Below, in pieces: positions 24,852 to 37,401 of a stretch of 64,000 bases of DNA (position 1 is the stretch's first letter; each line of letters opens with the position of its first letter). Source of the stretch: Certhia americana (lineage: Eukaryota > Chordata > Aves > Passeriformes > Certhiidae). The position numbers and the translations under genes are program-made. The stretch is taken from NCBI GenBank assembly GCA_018697195.1, contig CM031858.1:80297133-80361132 (forward strand). The letters run 5' to 3'. The notes under the pieces were generated by a model, which did not search any database, was not told where the DNA came from, and saw nothing but the letters and a program-made list of their open reading frames with translations.

Positions 24852-27800
24852 GCAATGTGAAGCTGCAGCTGGTAGTACTTGGCAGCGGAGTATGTGGAAG
24901 GGAAGCAACAGCACCTCTGTTTATGCTTCATTCTTTGTAAAGCCACAGAGTCTCACAACCAACTTGCAGCTGTGTCAGGCTTTAGCCAGTCTGCAGAATT
25001 AGGATAGGAAAGGGCTGAAGCTGAAAGATGAGCTGCTGTGTGGTATATCTCGGGTTAAGTCTCCCCAAGGTGCAAATAACATCTCTGAGCAGGATTAACA
25101 TTTTTTAAACTTCAGTTGGGCACTGAGAAGAAACCATGTTTGTGTAGCTCCCAAAGGAAAACCAGCATTGCTAGGTAACCATAAATGGAGACCAGCTAAA
25201 TTTGGACTCTCATGTAGCAAAACGTAGAAGCATGGCGTTATTCTCCACATAGCCCTACCACATGGGCAAAAGACCATGTTCCTTGGGTCTGATAAGAATG
25301 AAGCTTATACTGGAATCATTTGTTGAACTGATGCTTCTGGGTTCATTGAAAGCTCACTAAGCAAATGAAAAATGTTGCATTAGCATTAATAAGCTTCAGA
25401 AACTAAAATCCTATGATCTGCAGAGCATGAGGCTGATTTCACAGTAAATCACCTCATTGCAGATTTTGAGCTGAACAAATGTAATGAGATTAGAAGGACC
25501 CTCTCATGGATATTTCTCTTTTCACAATATAAATGAATATGTATTGCCTATAGATATATTTTTGTCTGTTACTTACCACCAACTAGCAATTCCATGAAAT
25601 GTGTATTTTCTTCTCTGATAATGCCTTGAAACTTGTTGAACTGAACTAAACATTATGACTTGGAATAGGTGACAACTTTGAGTCACAACTTCCAAGAATA
25701 AAGTTAAAAAATGTACAGTTTTATTACTTCTGCACAGCAAACACTCAGATTAGAATGTGACTTTCTGAATGAAGAAATTATAAAATCATTGTAAGGAAGT
25801 GTTAACATGACAAAGTTCTGTTGAATTATTTCATTGATCAACGTCTTGAAAGACAAATTTAGCAGCATTTTTTTAATAAAGAAGCATAGAGATTCAAAAC
25901 ACTAGAAGGGGAAAGCTTCCATTTGGGACCAGGAAAAGACATTAACAAGAAAGTAAATCACACTCTTCATCAAATAAAAACCTCATTAAGAACTGAAAAT
26001 TGCTGGCAAAAGGAGATTGCAAGCCAGGTTGCTCATCTTATCCATGTTGTGTCTTTAGCTGGATCAGAGCATGCCCTAAACAGTCAAAAAATCTGTGGAT
26101 ATGTGCTCTGTATCACTTCAGACTCACCCAGCAGAGGGAAGAAGCCAAGGCTGACAGATGTCCACTCCAGCCTCACACTGTACCATATGGCAGAGACATA
26201 CAGACAGTGCCCAGAGGAGACAGACAAAAGGTTTGTTTAATTCCAAAAACCCTAAAGTGGTATGAATGAATGTTATAACAAAAAAAGTGGGAAAAGCAGC
26301 CTGCAGTTCCTGGTACTGGGCAAGCTGTGTATCTCCCATTCCATCTTATCTGCTGATAAACCAGTTGTAGTAGATTATTTTGCACCAGCAGAGCATGCAG
26401 AGGTCTCCCACTGGAGCAGTAAATCTAACCCAGCATACTTCATAATGGAGGGAACTGCTGAGCCTGACATTTACATGACCTGTAAATGATATTGGACTGC
26501 TTTATTTCACAGTAGACTAACCACGCTGGATGTCACTTCAGGGTGAAATGGGCGTGTATATATATGTGCAAGTTTATGAAGGAACTGCAGTACCAATCTT
26601 TTGGTTTGTTCATAGTAACTCTGATTCTTGAAAAAAAGTGTAACTAACATTTAATAAATCCACAATTGGCTTGATAAGGGATTTGACAAACAATCTTGGC
26701 CTATCCTGGAGAAGGTAACAAGGAGCTATTTTGGTACTGGAGATCTAGCCTCTTTAATATGACATGGGTTATCTCAGAAATATAGATGAGACAGACAGGG
26801 ATAGGCACAGGGCCTGTTTCTTTCCTGGAGTGGCAGCTGAAAGCTAAACAGCATATCCTGTACTAAAATGGCACAGGAACCCATCTTCAGGTACCTGAGT
26901 AACCAACTCTCTTGCTTTTTGTGAGAAAATGGATAAAAAAAAAATCAGTTCAACAAACCCAAATACATAAACTATCAATTATAAAATTTTTGGCTGTGAA
27001 AAGCACTGTTCACATGCCAAATTATTATTATGAACCTTTAAAAATAAAGTCACTAAAGATTTAAGTGCTACCGGTGCTGACATTATAAAATATACATTGC
27101 CCTCCTTGCTTCAGAGCAAAATCACCCAATGTGGGCCTTGAAATGCACAACATGTGCCTTCCTTTGGCCAGGGGAATCTGTGGATATGAGTGATCTGGGA
27201 GGGAGTGTGTGCCCAAATGCTCCTGGGAGAAGTGGGCTGCCAGAAATTTCCCTTCCATCATACCCACATCTCTCTAGCCTGTTCATCTGGTTCTTAGCCT
27301 CTGTTCCTTCCTGCCCCGTTCCCTTCCATCCTCCTCACTGTGGAGGTACAGTATAGCAAGGATTCTGGTTTCAAGGTCCAACAAAAATCTTCCATGGAAA
27401 GGATAGAGACTAGCTTGTCATTTGCAATTTTGTCTGAAAGAATGCTCCATATTTCAACAGGTCACATGAGATGGCTGGACATCATCTGCTTAAGATAACA
27501 GATGCTTTCTAAACTGCTCATGGGTTATTTACAACCAGTGGTGCACAATGATTAACCACATATTTTCCCCACTTTTCACCACCCAGACATTTTAAACTTA
27601 ATTTTTCACCTATTTTCATCTGGCCTCCTCATTCTTCATTCTGTCTTTTTCCTACTTCAGGCTTCCTTTTCCCCCCTTTTGAAAAAGGAGAAAAAAAGAA
27701 AAAAATGTTGTTTCATTCTTTAAATGGGCTCTATCCCTCAGTGTTCTAAGGAAGATTATTGTGAAAAGTGGGAACTAGAGGTTGCAGACACAGCAAGCAA

Positions 27801-28027
27801 GCAAGAGTCACAAGTTTCAGTACAGAGCAGCTTTTCCTTTTTTTTTGTTTGCTTGTTTGAATATATTTGACAAGGAGTAGGCAAATATATAGTGAATTAA
27901 AAGCTTCAGATTGCTAGGTTCAATGGCAAGGTTGGTACTCTCATTTACAAAGCTGTCTTATGAAAGCTGGTAATTGAGCATCCACGGCAACATATATGTG
28001 ATTTATGGCAATCCCAGATGAATGGTA

Positions 28028-28070
28028 ATGCCAAAGATTATTTTTAAATCATGCCAAAGATTATTTTTAA
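28028..28070 (+). repeat. Two-copy 23-bp tandem duplication
   Basis: ATGCCAAAGATTATTTTTAA starts at 28028 and again at 28051, exact over 20 bases, with ATC completing the first unit. The second unit runs into an A-rich stretch. The identity suggests a recent duplication. Confidence 0.92.
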
Positions 28071-29420
28071 AAAAGAAAAGGAAAAGCAAACTTACTCCAT
28101 TGTTTAATGTGAAGTCTGTATTTAATTCATATTACTTTTCAAATACTGGAGCTATCCAGGAATAAGTATGGGGTTATTGACAAATTACTTTAATTATGTA
28201 TATATATGATACTTATTATCAGTGATTATTCAGCCATACATGCATAGAATACAGCATTTGAAGGACATAAATATTGTTTATCATATTAACTCCATTAAGC
28301 TTAAGTATATGAAAATATCTTTGACAAACTCAACTGATTTGAACACTTTGTTTTGAAAATCAAAAAGCAACTGAAAACTGAAAAAGCTGAAAAACAAAAG
28401 ATATGATTCTTCTGCCTTTGGTTCATACATCAAGCAGGTAAAAATAAATTATTTCCCACCTCATCTCTTCTTTTAATCATATGATCAGTTTCACTCCCTG
28501 TTTCATATTAGCGTTATGCAAAATTATTCTATTAGGTTCTTGTTTTCACTCTATGCATTATACGTGCTTTGGATTTCATGTACATTTTACTTACAATATT
28601 AGAATACATAGTGTATTATAATCTTTATTCTACTTTATCTTTAATTAGTCATACACGTATTTATTACCTATAAATTACTATGTAGTGGTAGACTTTTGTC
28701 ACTTGAACTTTCACTGGCTCTTCATTAGAGGTATGATCTTGCTCGTTAAAAAAAAAGCCGTAATGAATTGCATAAATTTTTTTTAATATTCTTTAGTTCT
28801 GCTAAAAATATTGTTTAGGTTCCTGGATAATTAGCTTTTACTCCTCCTTAGGTATAGGTCTGAGTTCTCAAGGACCCACAAGACAAACGTATCATAGAAT
28901 GTGCATCCTAAAGGGAAGTGATATCAACACTCATCCCTCTCTACTTCAGACTAGTCAATTATAAAATTTCAGGGACAGTTACAATGCCAGGTTTTTTTAC
29001 TTTAACAGAGGCAAAATAGCAAAATATTCCTTCCTTCTTAAATCTTTCAGATAGGGAAATTTAAAGAACAAAGCTCTAGTGAAGGAAATTAAAATAAAAG
29101 GGAGAAAGAGACCTGAGTACAGCATCAGGTTTGACTGACTGGGTAGATTAATGAGATCATACCAAGTTTAACCAATGTTATTTTCAGTAGCTAAAATCAG
29201 GGCTCTCTGACCATTGCAAACCCAGTATTTTGTGAGTATTTGAGACCAAGTTTTAATAAATGTAGAGTGAACAATCTCAACTAAGTAAAAATAAATAAAA
29301 ATTAAAATAGAAAAAGAAAAATTTAATTTATAATATTTAATTTGTTTAAACCTTATTTTAGCCCAAGCTCTCAATATATACTGGGCAGTCTATTTCATGC
29401 TTTTGTACATCACAGTACAA

Positions 29421-29458
29421 TGCATGTCGATGTCCTAAATGCATGCAAATGTCCTAAA
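29421..29458 (+). repeat. Two-copy 19-bp tandem repeat
   Basis: TGCATG-TCG-ATGTCCTAAA at 29421-29439 is followed directly by TGCATG-CAA-ATGTCCTAAA at 29440-29458. The only differences are three adjacent bases. Confidence 0.88.
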
Positions 29459-31178
29459 TAAATAATGCTGGCATATAAAAATAGTTCTTTGTCAGCCAAG
29501 ACAGAAAGCAGATTTGTGATCTGCATAACACAAACCTATGTCTGTACCATCTTTATGGAAAGACAAAAATGAAAACAGAGTGAAAGGGATATTTTATGTA
29601 AATGATTGATCACTTTGAATTTAAAGCTTGTACAAAATTAATATTTTTATAATGAGAAATGGTAAAAAAACTCCTAAAAGTGTTTGCTATAGATAACTGA
29701 GTCTTGGGTTAGAAATGTTTATAAAATTAGAAGACAAACAGTAAAAATAGTAGGCTGCTAAGTAATTTTAATTTCCTAAACCTTCTTCTAGAAAATTAAT
29801 GCTGTGGTATCAGCAGATATCACAATCCATGGTATGATAAAAAACCCAAAACAAATTCATTAAATAGTGAAGACATAGCAACAAAATGTATTAGTTTTAT
29901 TTTTAGTGAGGAAAATGTTACCAAAGATTTGGTAAGAGTCAGTAAATTCAGTTAAAATTTCAGAAAACACAAACTTTGAGAAATACTGGGAATTTTCTAG
30001 CAAGTTTGCCTAGAATAAGTTCAAGAACATGAAACTGAAGAAGATGCAGAAACCTGTTGTGTCCAATGTATTAGCTTGGTGCTTGAAGTTCAGGGGGGAA
30101 AATCCATTACAAACCAGAACCTTGAGAGGGTTACAGACTTCCTGGGATGACTCAGCAGTTCCTACAGAAATGAAGAGTAAAAATAGTTCATGCAGATATG
30201 GAAATTGAAATGCAGCACTTTTCTACATGTTGGGAATTTAGAGATTTAGAAAAGACCAACAGCCTACAGAAAACCTAGATCTTGCAAAGCAAATGAAAAT
30301 GTGACGCTAATGTTTTCCTTAGCCATAAAGCATGAAGTAAACAGAAACTGTAAAACCAGTGTACTGAAGACTAAAGACATGAGACTAAAGCCAAAAATAA
30401 TGAAGCACACCCAAATAATAAAACATGATACTAGAGTCAAGGAAGAAAAGAGAGGGTAGAGTCATGGGAAAACAATATGTGTCATGGAAAAAATAGCCAG
30501 ATTGCTCAGGATAACAAAAGTAAGGGGTGAAAAATCAACATGTGAAACCACATCTACAAATGCCTAAACACTGCAGAATAGGGGAAAGAATTTTAAATGC
30601 CACCACCATGCTTTTTGTGAAAGTATGAGCTTATTCTAGGTATCGTTACTCACACTTTTCACTTTTTGACTTGGTTATTTTCGTCTACTGATGTACTTTG
30701 CACTAGAGAAATGGTCCACATTGTACAATAAAGATAGCTCATTTTCATATGATATTATAAAATTTCAATACTGGAAACCTGGAGTCTAACTTTTCTTACA
30801 AGTTATTAAGAAGCCAACTAAAAGAAATATTTCTATGATTTATGATGATTCTCTACTACTCTCAATTAAATATTTATAAGAGCCTCAGTTTTTTTGCTGT
30901 TATAAACTAAAGCTGTGCAATTTTATGCATGGCTGATGAACTACAACAAATTTGTGGCATGTCTAAAACTTTGGTGCCTACCTAGACCCTACCTGAGATT
31001 TTAAGCATAATTGGAGAGAATCACCTCTGTAGTCAGCTCCACTCTAGCACCGTAGCAACTAAGCAACGAAATAATTAATTTCAGAAAGTTTCCGAGGAAA
31101 CAGTAATTCACAGAAGCCTATGAAGACTCTAATAATCTGAATCTTAATAATCAATAGCCATAATTATAATGACTGCAG

Positions 31179-31273
31179 AAAAAAAAAAAAAAAAAAAAAA
31201 AAGAAAAAAAAAAGGATAACAAATAAAAAAAAAAAGAAAAACACAGCATTGAACAAAAAAGGGCAAAAAAAAA
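31179..31273 (+). repeat. A-rich low-complexity tract
   Basis: It starts with 24 consecutive A residues (31179-31202) and continues with A-runs broken by single G, T or C. There is no recognisable retroposon body next to it, so it is not called as a LINE or SINE tail. Confidence 0.85.
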
Positions 31274-31620
31274 AACCCCAAACAAATGCTCTCTGTGATT
31301 TGACCTGCAAGAAAACAATCTTCCTGATTTCCAGTATGGTCACCACTCCAACCCTGAGCATGTGAACCGGGCTCAATAACACAGAACTTAATGAATCGAT
31401 GCTACCAAGAGCACTATTGAACACTAATCTCCAGTCTGCCACTGTGTTCAATTAAGAAAATACTTTAGGGAGGGAAAAAAACCAAGAAGCAACAAAACAC
31501 AAACACAAAAGCACCCCACATTGTTCATGGAAGAAAAAGCTAAGCTGGTCTTATTTGGCAAGAGGCAAAATTTCTGAAGCACATTAATATAACTATCCAT
31601 TTATAGAGTAATTTACTGTC

Positions 31621-31797
31621 TTTCCTCCTTTTCCCCTCCCCCTCTACTTTCCTCCCCATTCCCTTCCCTCCTTTTTTCCTTTCCCTCCTTTTTCCCCCCC
31701 CCCCTTTCCCCTCCTCCCCCTCGAAAGAAAAGAAAGAAAGATAAGAAAGAAAGAAAGAAAAACTAGAAAAGAAAGAAAGAAAGTAAAGAAAGAAGGA
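31621..31797 (+). repeat. Polypyrimidine tract switching to polypurine tract
   Basis: 31621-31722 is about 100 bp almost entirely C and T, including an 11-base C run at 31694-31704. At 31723 the strand switches to a 75-bp purine tract of GAAA units (31723-31797). The minus strand of the first half carries several G-runs in close succession, so G-quadruplex or i-motif formation is possible. TTTC-type units to the left could pair with GAAA units to the right. It is simple-sequence DNA and encodes nothing. Confidence 0.9.
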
Positions 31798-33585
31798 ATA
31801 TGATTGATGGACAATGAAGACGATGACAATGCTGACACTGGAGTTTAAATTTACTTTGATTTCTCGGACTATTTGCCTTCTCATGAAATTTTACTTTTAT
31901 TTTAAAAGTGGTCAAACAGCCCCCTCGACTTCTGTTCACTAAGCAAAATCAAGTCCACTACTTTAATTCCTACCTTCTTTAGATTGTCTTCTCCTTTAAA
32001 TTAATATAGGTAAACTACAGACTACTTTCAGATAAAAATTTTGTTACTTGAAAAAGGCTAACCTAAGCATTATAGGTTATTTCAGAGGAGATAAGAATTC
32101 TGATAATTCTATATTTCCATCAGATGACAGAATTTTCTCTCCAAACTTACTGCTGTCCTGTTTTGCCAAACTTATCTTAAAACAGCAGCACTTCTCACAC
32201 ACAACTCACAGGGATGGCTCAGATGCCTTCTCCAGATGACCATGCACACAGATGCCCCTTGTCATCTGTTGTCTCCTTTTGGACAAGTGTTCAAAAAACA
32301 GCAGCTGTTGATCGCTCCCTCTGTGCCTAAGTTTTCATTGTTCAATATCATTCTATTCCTATGTCTCCAAAATAGTGACAATCCTCTCCAGCTTTCTTTT
32401 TTCCCTGATTAACTCATGCCAACACTTACCTGGTGGCCACTACTTCATCTATTAAACAAGATTTTAATAGATGTATTCTATTAACCTAATTAATTAAACC
32501 CCATTCCAACAATTTCACCAAAAATGATCTCTCTCTTTTCTGACAACTGTTAAACTGTCCCTCTTCCTCCAGCTTTTTTATCTACCTCACAATTCACTAA
32601 CAATCTCTGTCATCCATACCTCCCTGTTTTTAATATACAGAAGTCGCATATAGATGCTAAACCTGGACATTTTCTGGATTAGATCTCTCTGAGAAACTGG
32701 AAATATTAAAAAACCTCAAAAGGTAGAATTGCATTTTTCTCTTGTCCCTTTCCACACTTTACTTAAATATATATTTTCTAAGACAATGTCCAGTATTTAG
32801 GTATACTGTCAAGAAGTTTGATGGTGGGTAATTTCCCACATTTTCTGGAAAATATATTGAAAAACTTCAACAAGTTCTGAAATAGATTTTCTTCCATGAG
32901 AAAGTAACAAAACCCACACCAACTAACCAACCAAGCCTGGTTTTGCTATTCTTTAATCCACTTGATAAAAAGAGCTCAAAAAATCTGGATACACACTGAA
33001 CCTACAGAAATGATACTTGTTGCAGAACAGCATATACATTTTACAGAACAGTGATATAGTCTGCCTGTTCAAGGATTAAATGTTTTATTACTTCTTGGTT
33101 CCTGCACATTTTTTTATTATCCAATTTTAAGACTAATGTTAATACAATTTTTTTTTTAAATGTATGAGGAGTCATCTAAGACTGTTTTTTACTACATGGT
33201 CTACAATTACATAAAAAGAGTACACCTGTATATAAAGTAAAGCTGTGCTTCTCATAAGATCTTTTCTTAAAAACTCAAAAGTTGGGTAAAAAAGCTGCTG
33301 CATTGTCAAGGATATTCAGGGATGCGTAAGGAAGAGGAACCAAGAATAACTAAAAAACTCAGAGGAAAATAGCCTTACTTTTTCAGGAAAATTCACATTC
33401 AAAAAAAAGAGATAGTGAAAATAAGAATTCATTGCTATTTTCACAAGCCATCATTAGTTGGCCCCAGATAGTTTCATCTACTAAAAGTAGTGGCTAAATG
33501 CCTGTCTATTTTAACAGAAACAGAATTTCAAAGACCTTTTGAAAAAATCTTGCTGGGTAGTTAAGGCAATTGATACTCCTGGACA
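31798..33585. other. AT-rich non-coding DNA
   Basis: Nothing was recognised. Pyrimidine-rich stretches occur near 32,330-32,640. Confidence 0.5.
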
Positions 33586-33680
33586 GAAAAAACAAAACCA
33601 ACCAACAAACAAACAAACAAAACCTCAAAACAAACAAGCAAACAAACAAAACCAACAAACAAACAAACAAACAAAACCCC
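33586..33680 (+). repeat. (AAAC)n microsatellite
   Basis: Imperfect CAAA tetranucleotide array of about 95 bp with some CCAA and CAAG interruptions. A 61-codon open frame across it is an artefact of the repeat (Lys/Gln/Asn/Thr-rich). Confidence 0.9.
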
Positions 33681-34853
33681 ACCCCAAACTCAAAACACCA
33701 GAGTTTTGATCTCCTTGGTTGTACCTATCAAATTTCATACTCTAGGATATCATGAAATACAGACACAGATACCAAAATTACTGGAGTTAACTGGAATTAA
33801 CACAGGAAAATCAGAGCAGATTTCCCTAAGATAATTTGCCCTTCATTATCCAGTACTGACATTCAGTACCTGAGAGATTTAGATGCCATCACTCTGCTTT
33901 TCCTTTTCTTTCTGAAGTTCTCTACATCATCCTCATGAAACTACATATAATATCTTAGTCATTACAGGGAATCTTGATTCTCAACTACTGTTTGTCTTGG
34001 AAGATCTCCCTTTGTGAAACATCTGCTAAAACAGATGCCTTCCAGCTTAGACTGAGAGATCAGAAATGAAGTAATAGCTTGAAAATCACAGTATCCTCCT
34101 GAAACCTGGCAATGCAGACAGCAACAGGAGACTGGAAACAGGGTGAGAACTCAGCTAACCATCTGATTTCCAAGCAGATAGTCTGTTATATGCTGCATAC
34201 AGAAGGTCCAAGGCTGAAAAATGCATTCATGTTAGCAGAAAGCATGTAGTAGATGTGCTGAAAGCATTTAAGCATTTAAAGCAAAATCTTCTAAGCATTA
34301 AAGGCATCCATGCCGTGTGATATCAGGGATCAGCTGCAGATAAACTAGTGTGCATTTTTGTAGATATCAATGTTTTCCTTCTTTTTTTTTAGCAACGCAC
34401 ATTGCTACTTAATGAAAAATCAAAAAGTGCCAAAAAATAAATAATAGAAATGATTCATCCATACAAAACCCCAATTTTTAAAGCCACAATTTTTTTAAAG
34501 TAGCACACTTTTCTAAACTGCATGAAGATGCTTTGAATGTGGAATGTGTTTAATATTTATCACACATGCAACAGAAACAAAAACGATTGCTCCAGGTTGC
34601 CTGAAACTTAGGAGACTCTTTAGTATTTAACACTATAGCAAGTCTGCCCTGATTCCATGACTGTGAAACCCTAAATCACTGAACACTTCACTACCTCTGA
34701 AAGATTCATGTAGATCTGGCATGAAATAAGTTCTTCTTCTGAAACAAACTTAGACAAGCAGACAGAAAAAACTAAAATTAAATTACTGTGATGCAATCTT
34801 ATGCTCAAGAATTTAACTCAATGATTAAACATACACAGAAAATAGAGCCAGTG

Positions 34854-35157
34854 TGTCACAATACAACATGAACGAACCACACACACACAACACCTTTCCT
34901 CGAGCAAGGCAGAAGAAAAAGAGGAAGTTTATTACAAAACTCCAATTTATATAGGTTACACACATTGTCCCTTGATTGGTCTAACAGGTGGCCTCCTCTG
35001 AGACCACACTGGTCAAACCAAAGGTCCATCAATTCTCACTTCCTTTTTATAAAAGAATGTAAACAATTGTTTTTTACAGAGATGTGTGTGGGAACTAACT
35101 CCAGAAATTCAAAAACATCAGAAGGCTAGAAGGAAAACATGCAAAGCTGAGGCGACA
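34854..35157 (-). mobile_element. Solo LTR of an endogenous retrovirus, inverted, with 6-bp target duplication (5 of 6 match)
   Basis: A 304-bp element whose plus-strand ends are TGTCACAATA and GAGGCGACA, so the TGTC...GACA termini are inverted repeats. It is flanked by CCAGTG (34848-34853) and CCCGTG (35158-35163), a 6-bp duplication with one mismatch. On the minus strand there is a TATAAAAAG box (35043-35051) and an AATAAA signal (34928-34933), in the correct U3-to-R order. No retroviral coding sequence adjoins it, so it is a solo LTR. The 6-bp duplication suggests a class II (ERVK-like) element. I recall near-identical LTRs from songbirds, but the family name is unverified. Confidence 0.9.
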
Positions 35158-36383
35158 CCCGTGGTCTCTAAATTCAGACTCAGACACTTTGGGCTTCAGT
35201 ATGAGAGCTAGAAGTGGATCTGTTTGTGTATGAGAGCTCTCTCATGTACATTAATTACTGCATCGCAGAACACAAGTATAACGATCATCATATTCTTAGA
35301 AAGATATTTCTTGAAAATCTCTATTTTATATATTAGGGTTAATGACAGAATTAATGAATAATCATGCAATTGTCTAAGATAAAAGATGAAGTCTCATAAA
35401 CAGAATACTATTGAGAATCACTCTCTATAGTTTACTCAGTAATATGATGACTTATAAAACATGTAATGTTCTCTAAAATAATAAATATCAAAACTGTAAT
35501 ATTAGAAGTGTGATTTATTTTTTCCTTAGTTTGCATTTATCCTACTCTTTTCAATTCTAACATATAAGTTAGTTTCAACCAAAATCTGCCCTGGGACTTG
35601 AAGGACTGCAAAAATATTGCATGCTTCATCATTCTGTGCCTATGAGTGATTATCTACACCTGAAATCCTGAAATTCAAGGAAGCAAAGATCAGTAAAAAA
35701 CCCCATCTGAATGCACACATCTTCTTGACTATCTAACCTTGAAATTTATGGAACCAAGGGAGTGTACTAACTTCTCGATGTAAGTGTGATGAACAATATG
35801 AGCCTCTGTCCTGAATTATAAGAATTTTATTTTGGACAAGGTCCATTTACACTATTTTTCCTCATGAGTGACCTGTCAGTATAAAACAATTGTTACATAC
35901 ATAATTTTACTGCAGTTGGCATTTTCAAATGCTCCTAAGTTTGTAACATCAAAGTTGGAACACTTTGCAGAGTATCATCATTCAGAATGTCATGTTGTCC
36001 ACTCTCAATTTACATCAAAACTGAAATTCCAATTATTCTTACCTTTGATTTCTAGTTCAAATTCTGGTTTCTACTTTGTTATGTGTTATTTCCCACTGTA
36101 TGCTGTGTTGAATGAATATAAATGGTGAGTTTTGAATTAGACAATCTTTTAGTTCTTAATATCATGCTATTTCAGGCAATAGGCATTTGGTAATGGAACA
36201 AAGTAGGGAGGGTTCATAACCTGTATGAATCTGGACCAGAGACAGTGTGATTGTCCAGTGAAAAGAGGGGACATTAAAGATTATATATGGACAGCTGATC
36301 ATGAATAGATGGGCTATCTAGCTGTGCTTAGTAGCAGGCAAAAATATTTTGGAGTACCCATAAAAATCCCAGCAGAATTTAAG

Positions 36384-36385
<2 letters not shown>

Positions 36386-36418
<33 letters not shown>
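36386..36418. repeat. (TA)n microsatellite
   Basis: About 16 uninterrupted TA units. Confidence 0.95.
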
Positions 36419-36421
<3 letters not shown>

Positions 36422-37375
36422 CCTTTTTAAATTATTTTTTAATAGAAAGTACAAATTCATTTCAAGTTGCTAACAAAATAAAAAAAAAGTTGAATTCCTA
36501 AGTAGTTTCCCTAAAAGTAAGTTCTACGTGAAGTAAAATATACATCACAACATGAATATTTTAAGGACTATAGAAATTCAGAGTACCACTTGAGGGTGAA
36601 AAATAGACAAAACTTAATTTCCTGCTGAACGGTAGATGCCTTGCTTTGGTGAAGAGCTGGAATCAGTCATGGTTCTTGACAATTTGCCAGGCTACAAAAT
36701 ATGAAGCAGAATTAAAGAAAACCTAGTTATTTATGATTTAATTATTTCAGGTTGATAAAATGTAGTGCTGATTTAGCAAACCACATTTGAACTGCTTTGC
36801 AAACATTATCTAATTTGTTTATAAATATGTCTCTCTGTTTTGGGTTTTTATTTATGCCACTCTTTGTTTTGGATAAATGCGTTAAATTAAAATTAGCTAC
36901 TCCAATAAGAGATATGGTAGAAGAAGAGACGCCATAAAATGTAAGAGGATTCAATGTAGCACTGAGCAGATTCTAATATTAACAACTATTATGTCAAAAT
37001 TCAGGTTTTGAAGGCTGCAACACTGCAGGGCAAACTATATCATTAAGGCACATCTGTGGAGGTGGCAGAGAGAGAGACTGCTGAAAGCACTGAAAAATAG
37101 CTTTTTCCCTAAAAGGGTGTAACACACATATCTTAGCTAGCCATTGAAATCAGGTAGGGATACAGTCACAAAAAAACACGCACTCACACAAAAATCTAGG
37201 GCCTGAGCAAAAGCTGCTATATTTTATAGTTGTTACAAGTGTTTCTGCTTAATTAGAGCAGAGCATTTTTGCCTACATCTCTACAGTAAACACCAGGATG
37301 TTTCTAATCTATCATCTTGAAAGAAACTTGCACGTTTTCATGAAGTTGGTCTTTCCATGAATTATGGAATCTTAT

Positions 37376-37401
37376 AATCTCTTATCTACAGATAAGAGAT
37401 T
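37376..37401. repeat. Near-perfect palindrome (12-bp arms, 2-nt spacer)
   Basis: AATCTCTTATCT at 37376-37387, spacer AC, then its exact reverse complement AGATAAGAGATT at 37390-37401. The arms include TTATCT/AGATAA, a GATA-type site in both orientations; binding is not shown. Confidence 0.9.

Larger units (their letters stand above)
24852..31178. other. Non-coding DNA with two small tandem duplications
   Basis: No exon or RNA gene was recognised. Overlapping open frames in 25,923-26,489 and 27,061-27,356 have no domain and no splice or conservation support. 30,000-30,600 is A/G-rich on the plus strand, a composition often left by decayed LINE or ERV coding sequence, but no family could be named. 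Confidence 0.5.

Noticed and set aside
25923..26489. Cluster of open frames on both strands (70-105 codons)
   Set aside because: Conflicting frames with no domain and no splice-site pattern indicating exons.
28888..28960. ATCATAGAAT string resembling an inverted CR1 3' terminus
   Set aside because: The following bases do not continue into the expected CR1 text, so the match is too short to call.
31179..31273. A-rich tract as a possible retroposon poly-A tail
   Set aside because: No retroposed gene, SINE or LINE body ends at it, and no flanking direct repeat was seen.
31540..31884. 114-codon minus-strand open frame rich in Lys, Gly and Arg
   Set aside because: A translation of the pyrimidine/purine simple-sequence tract.
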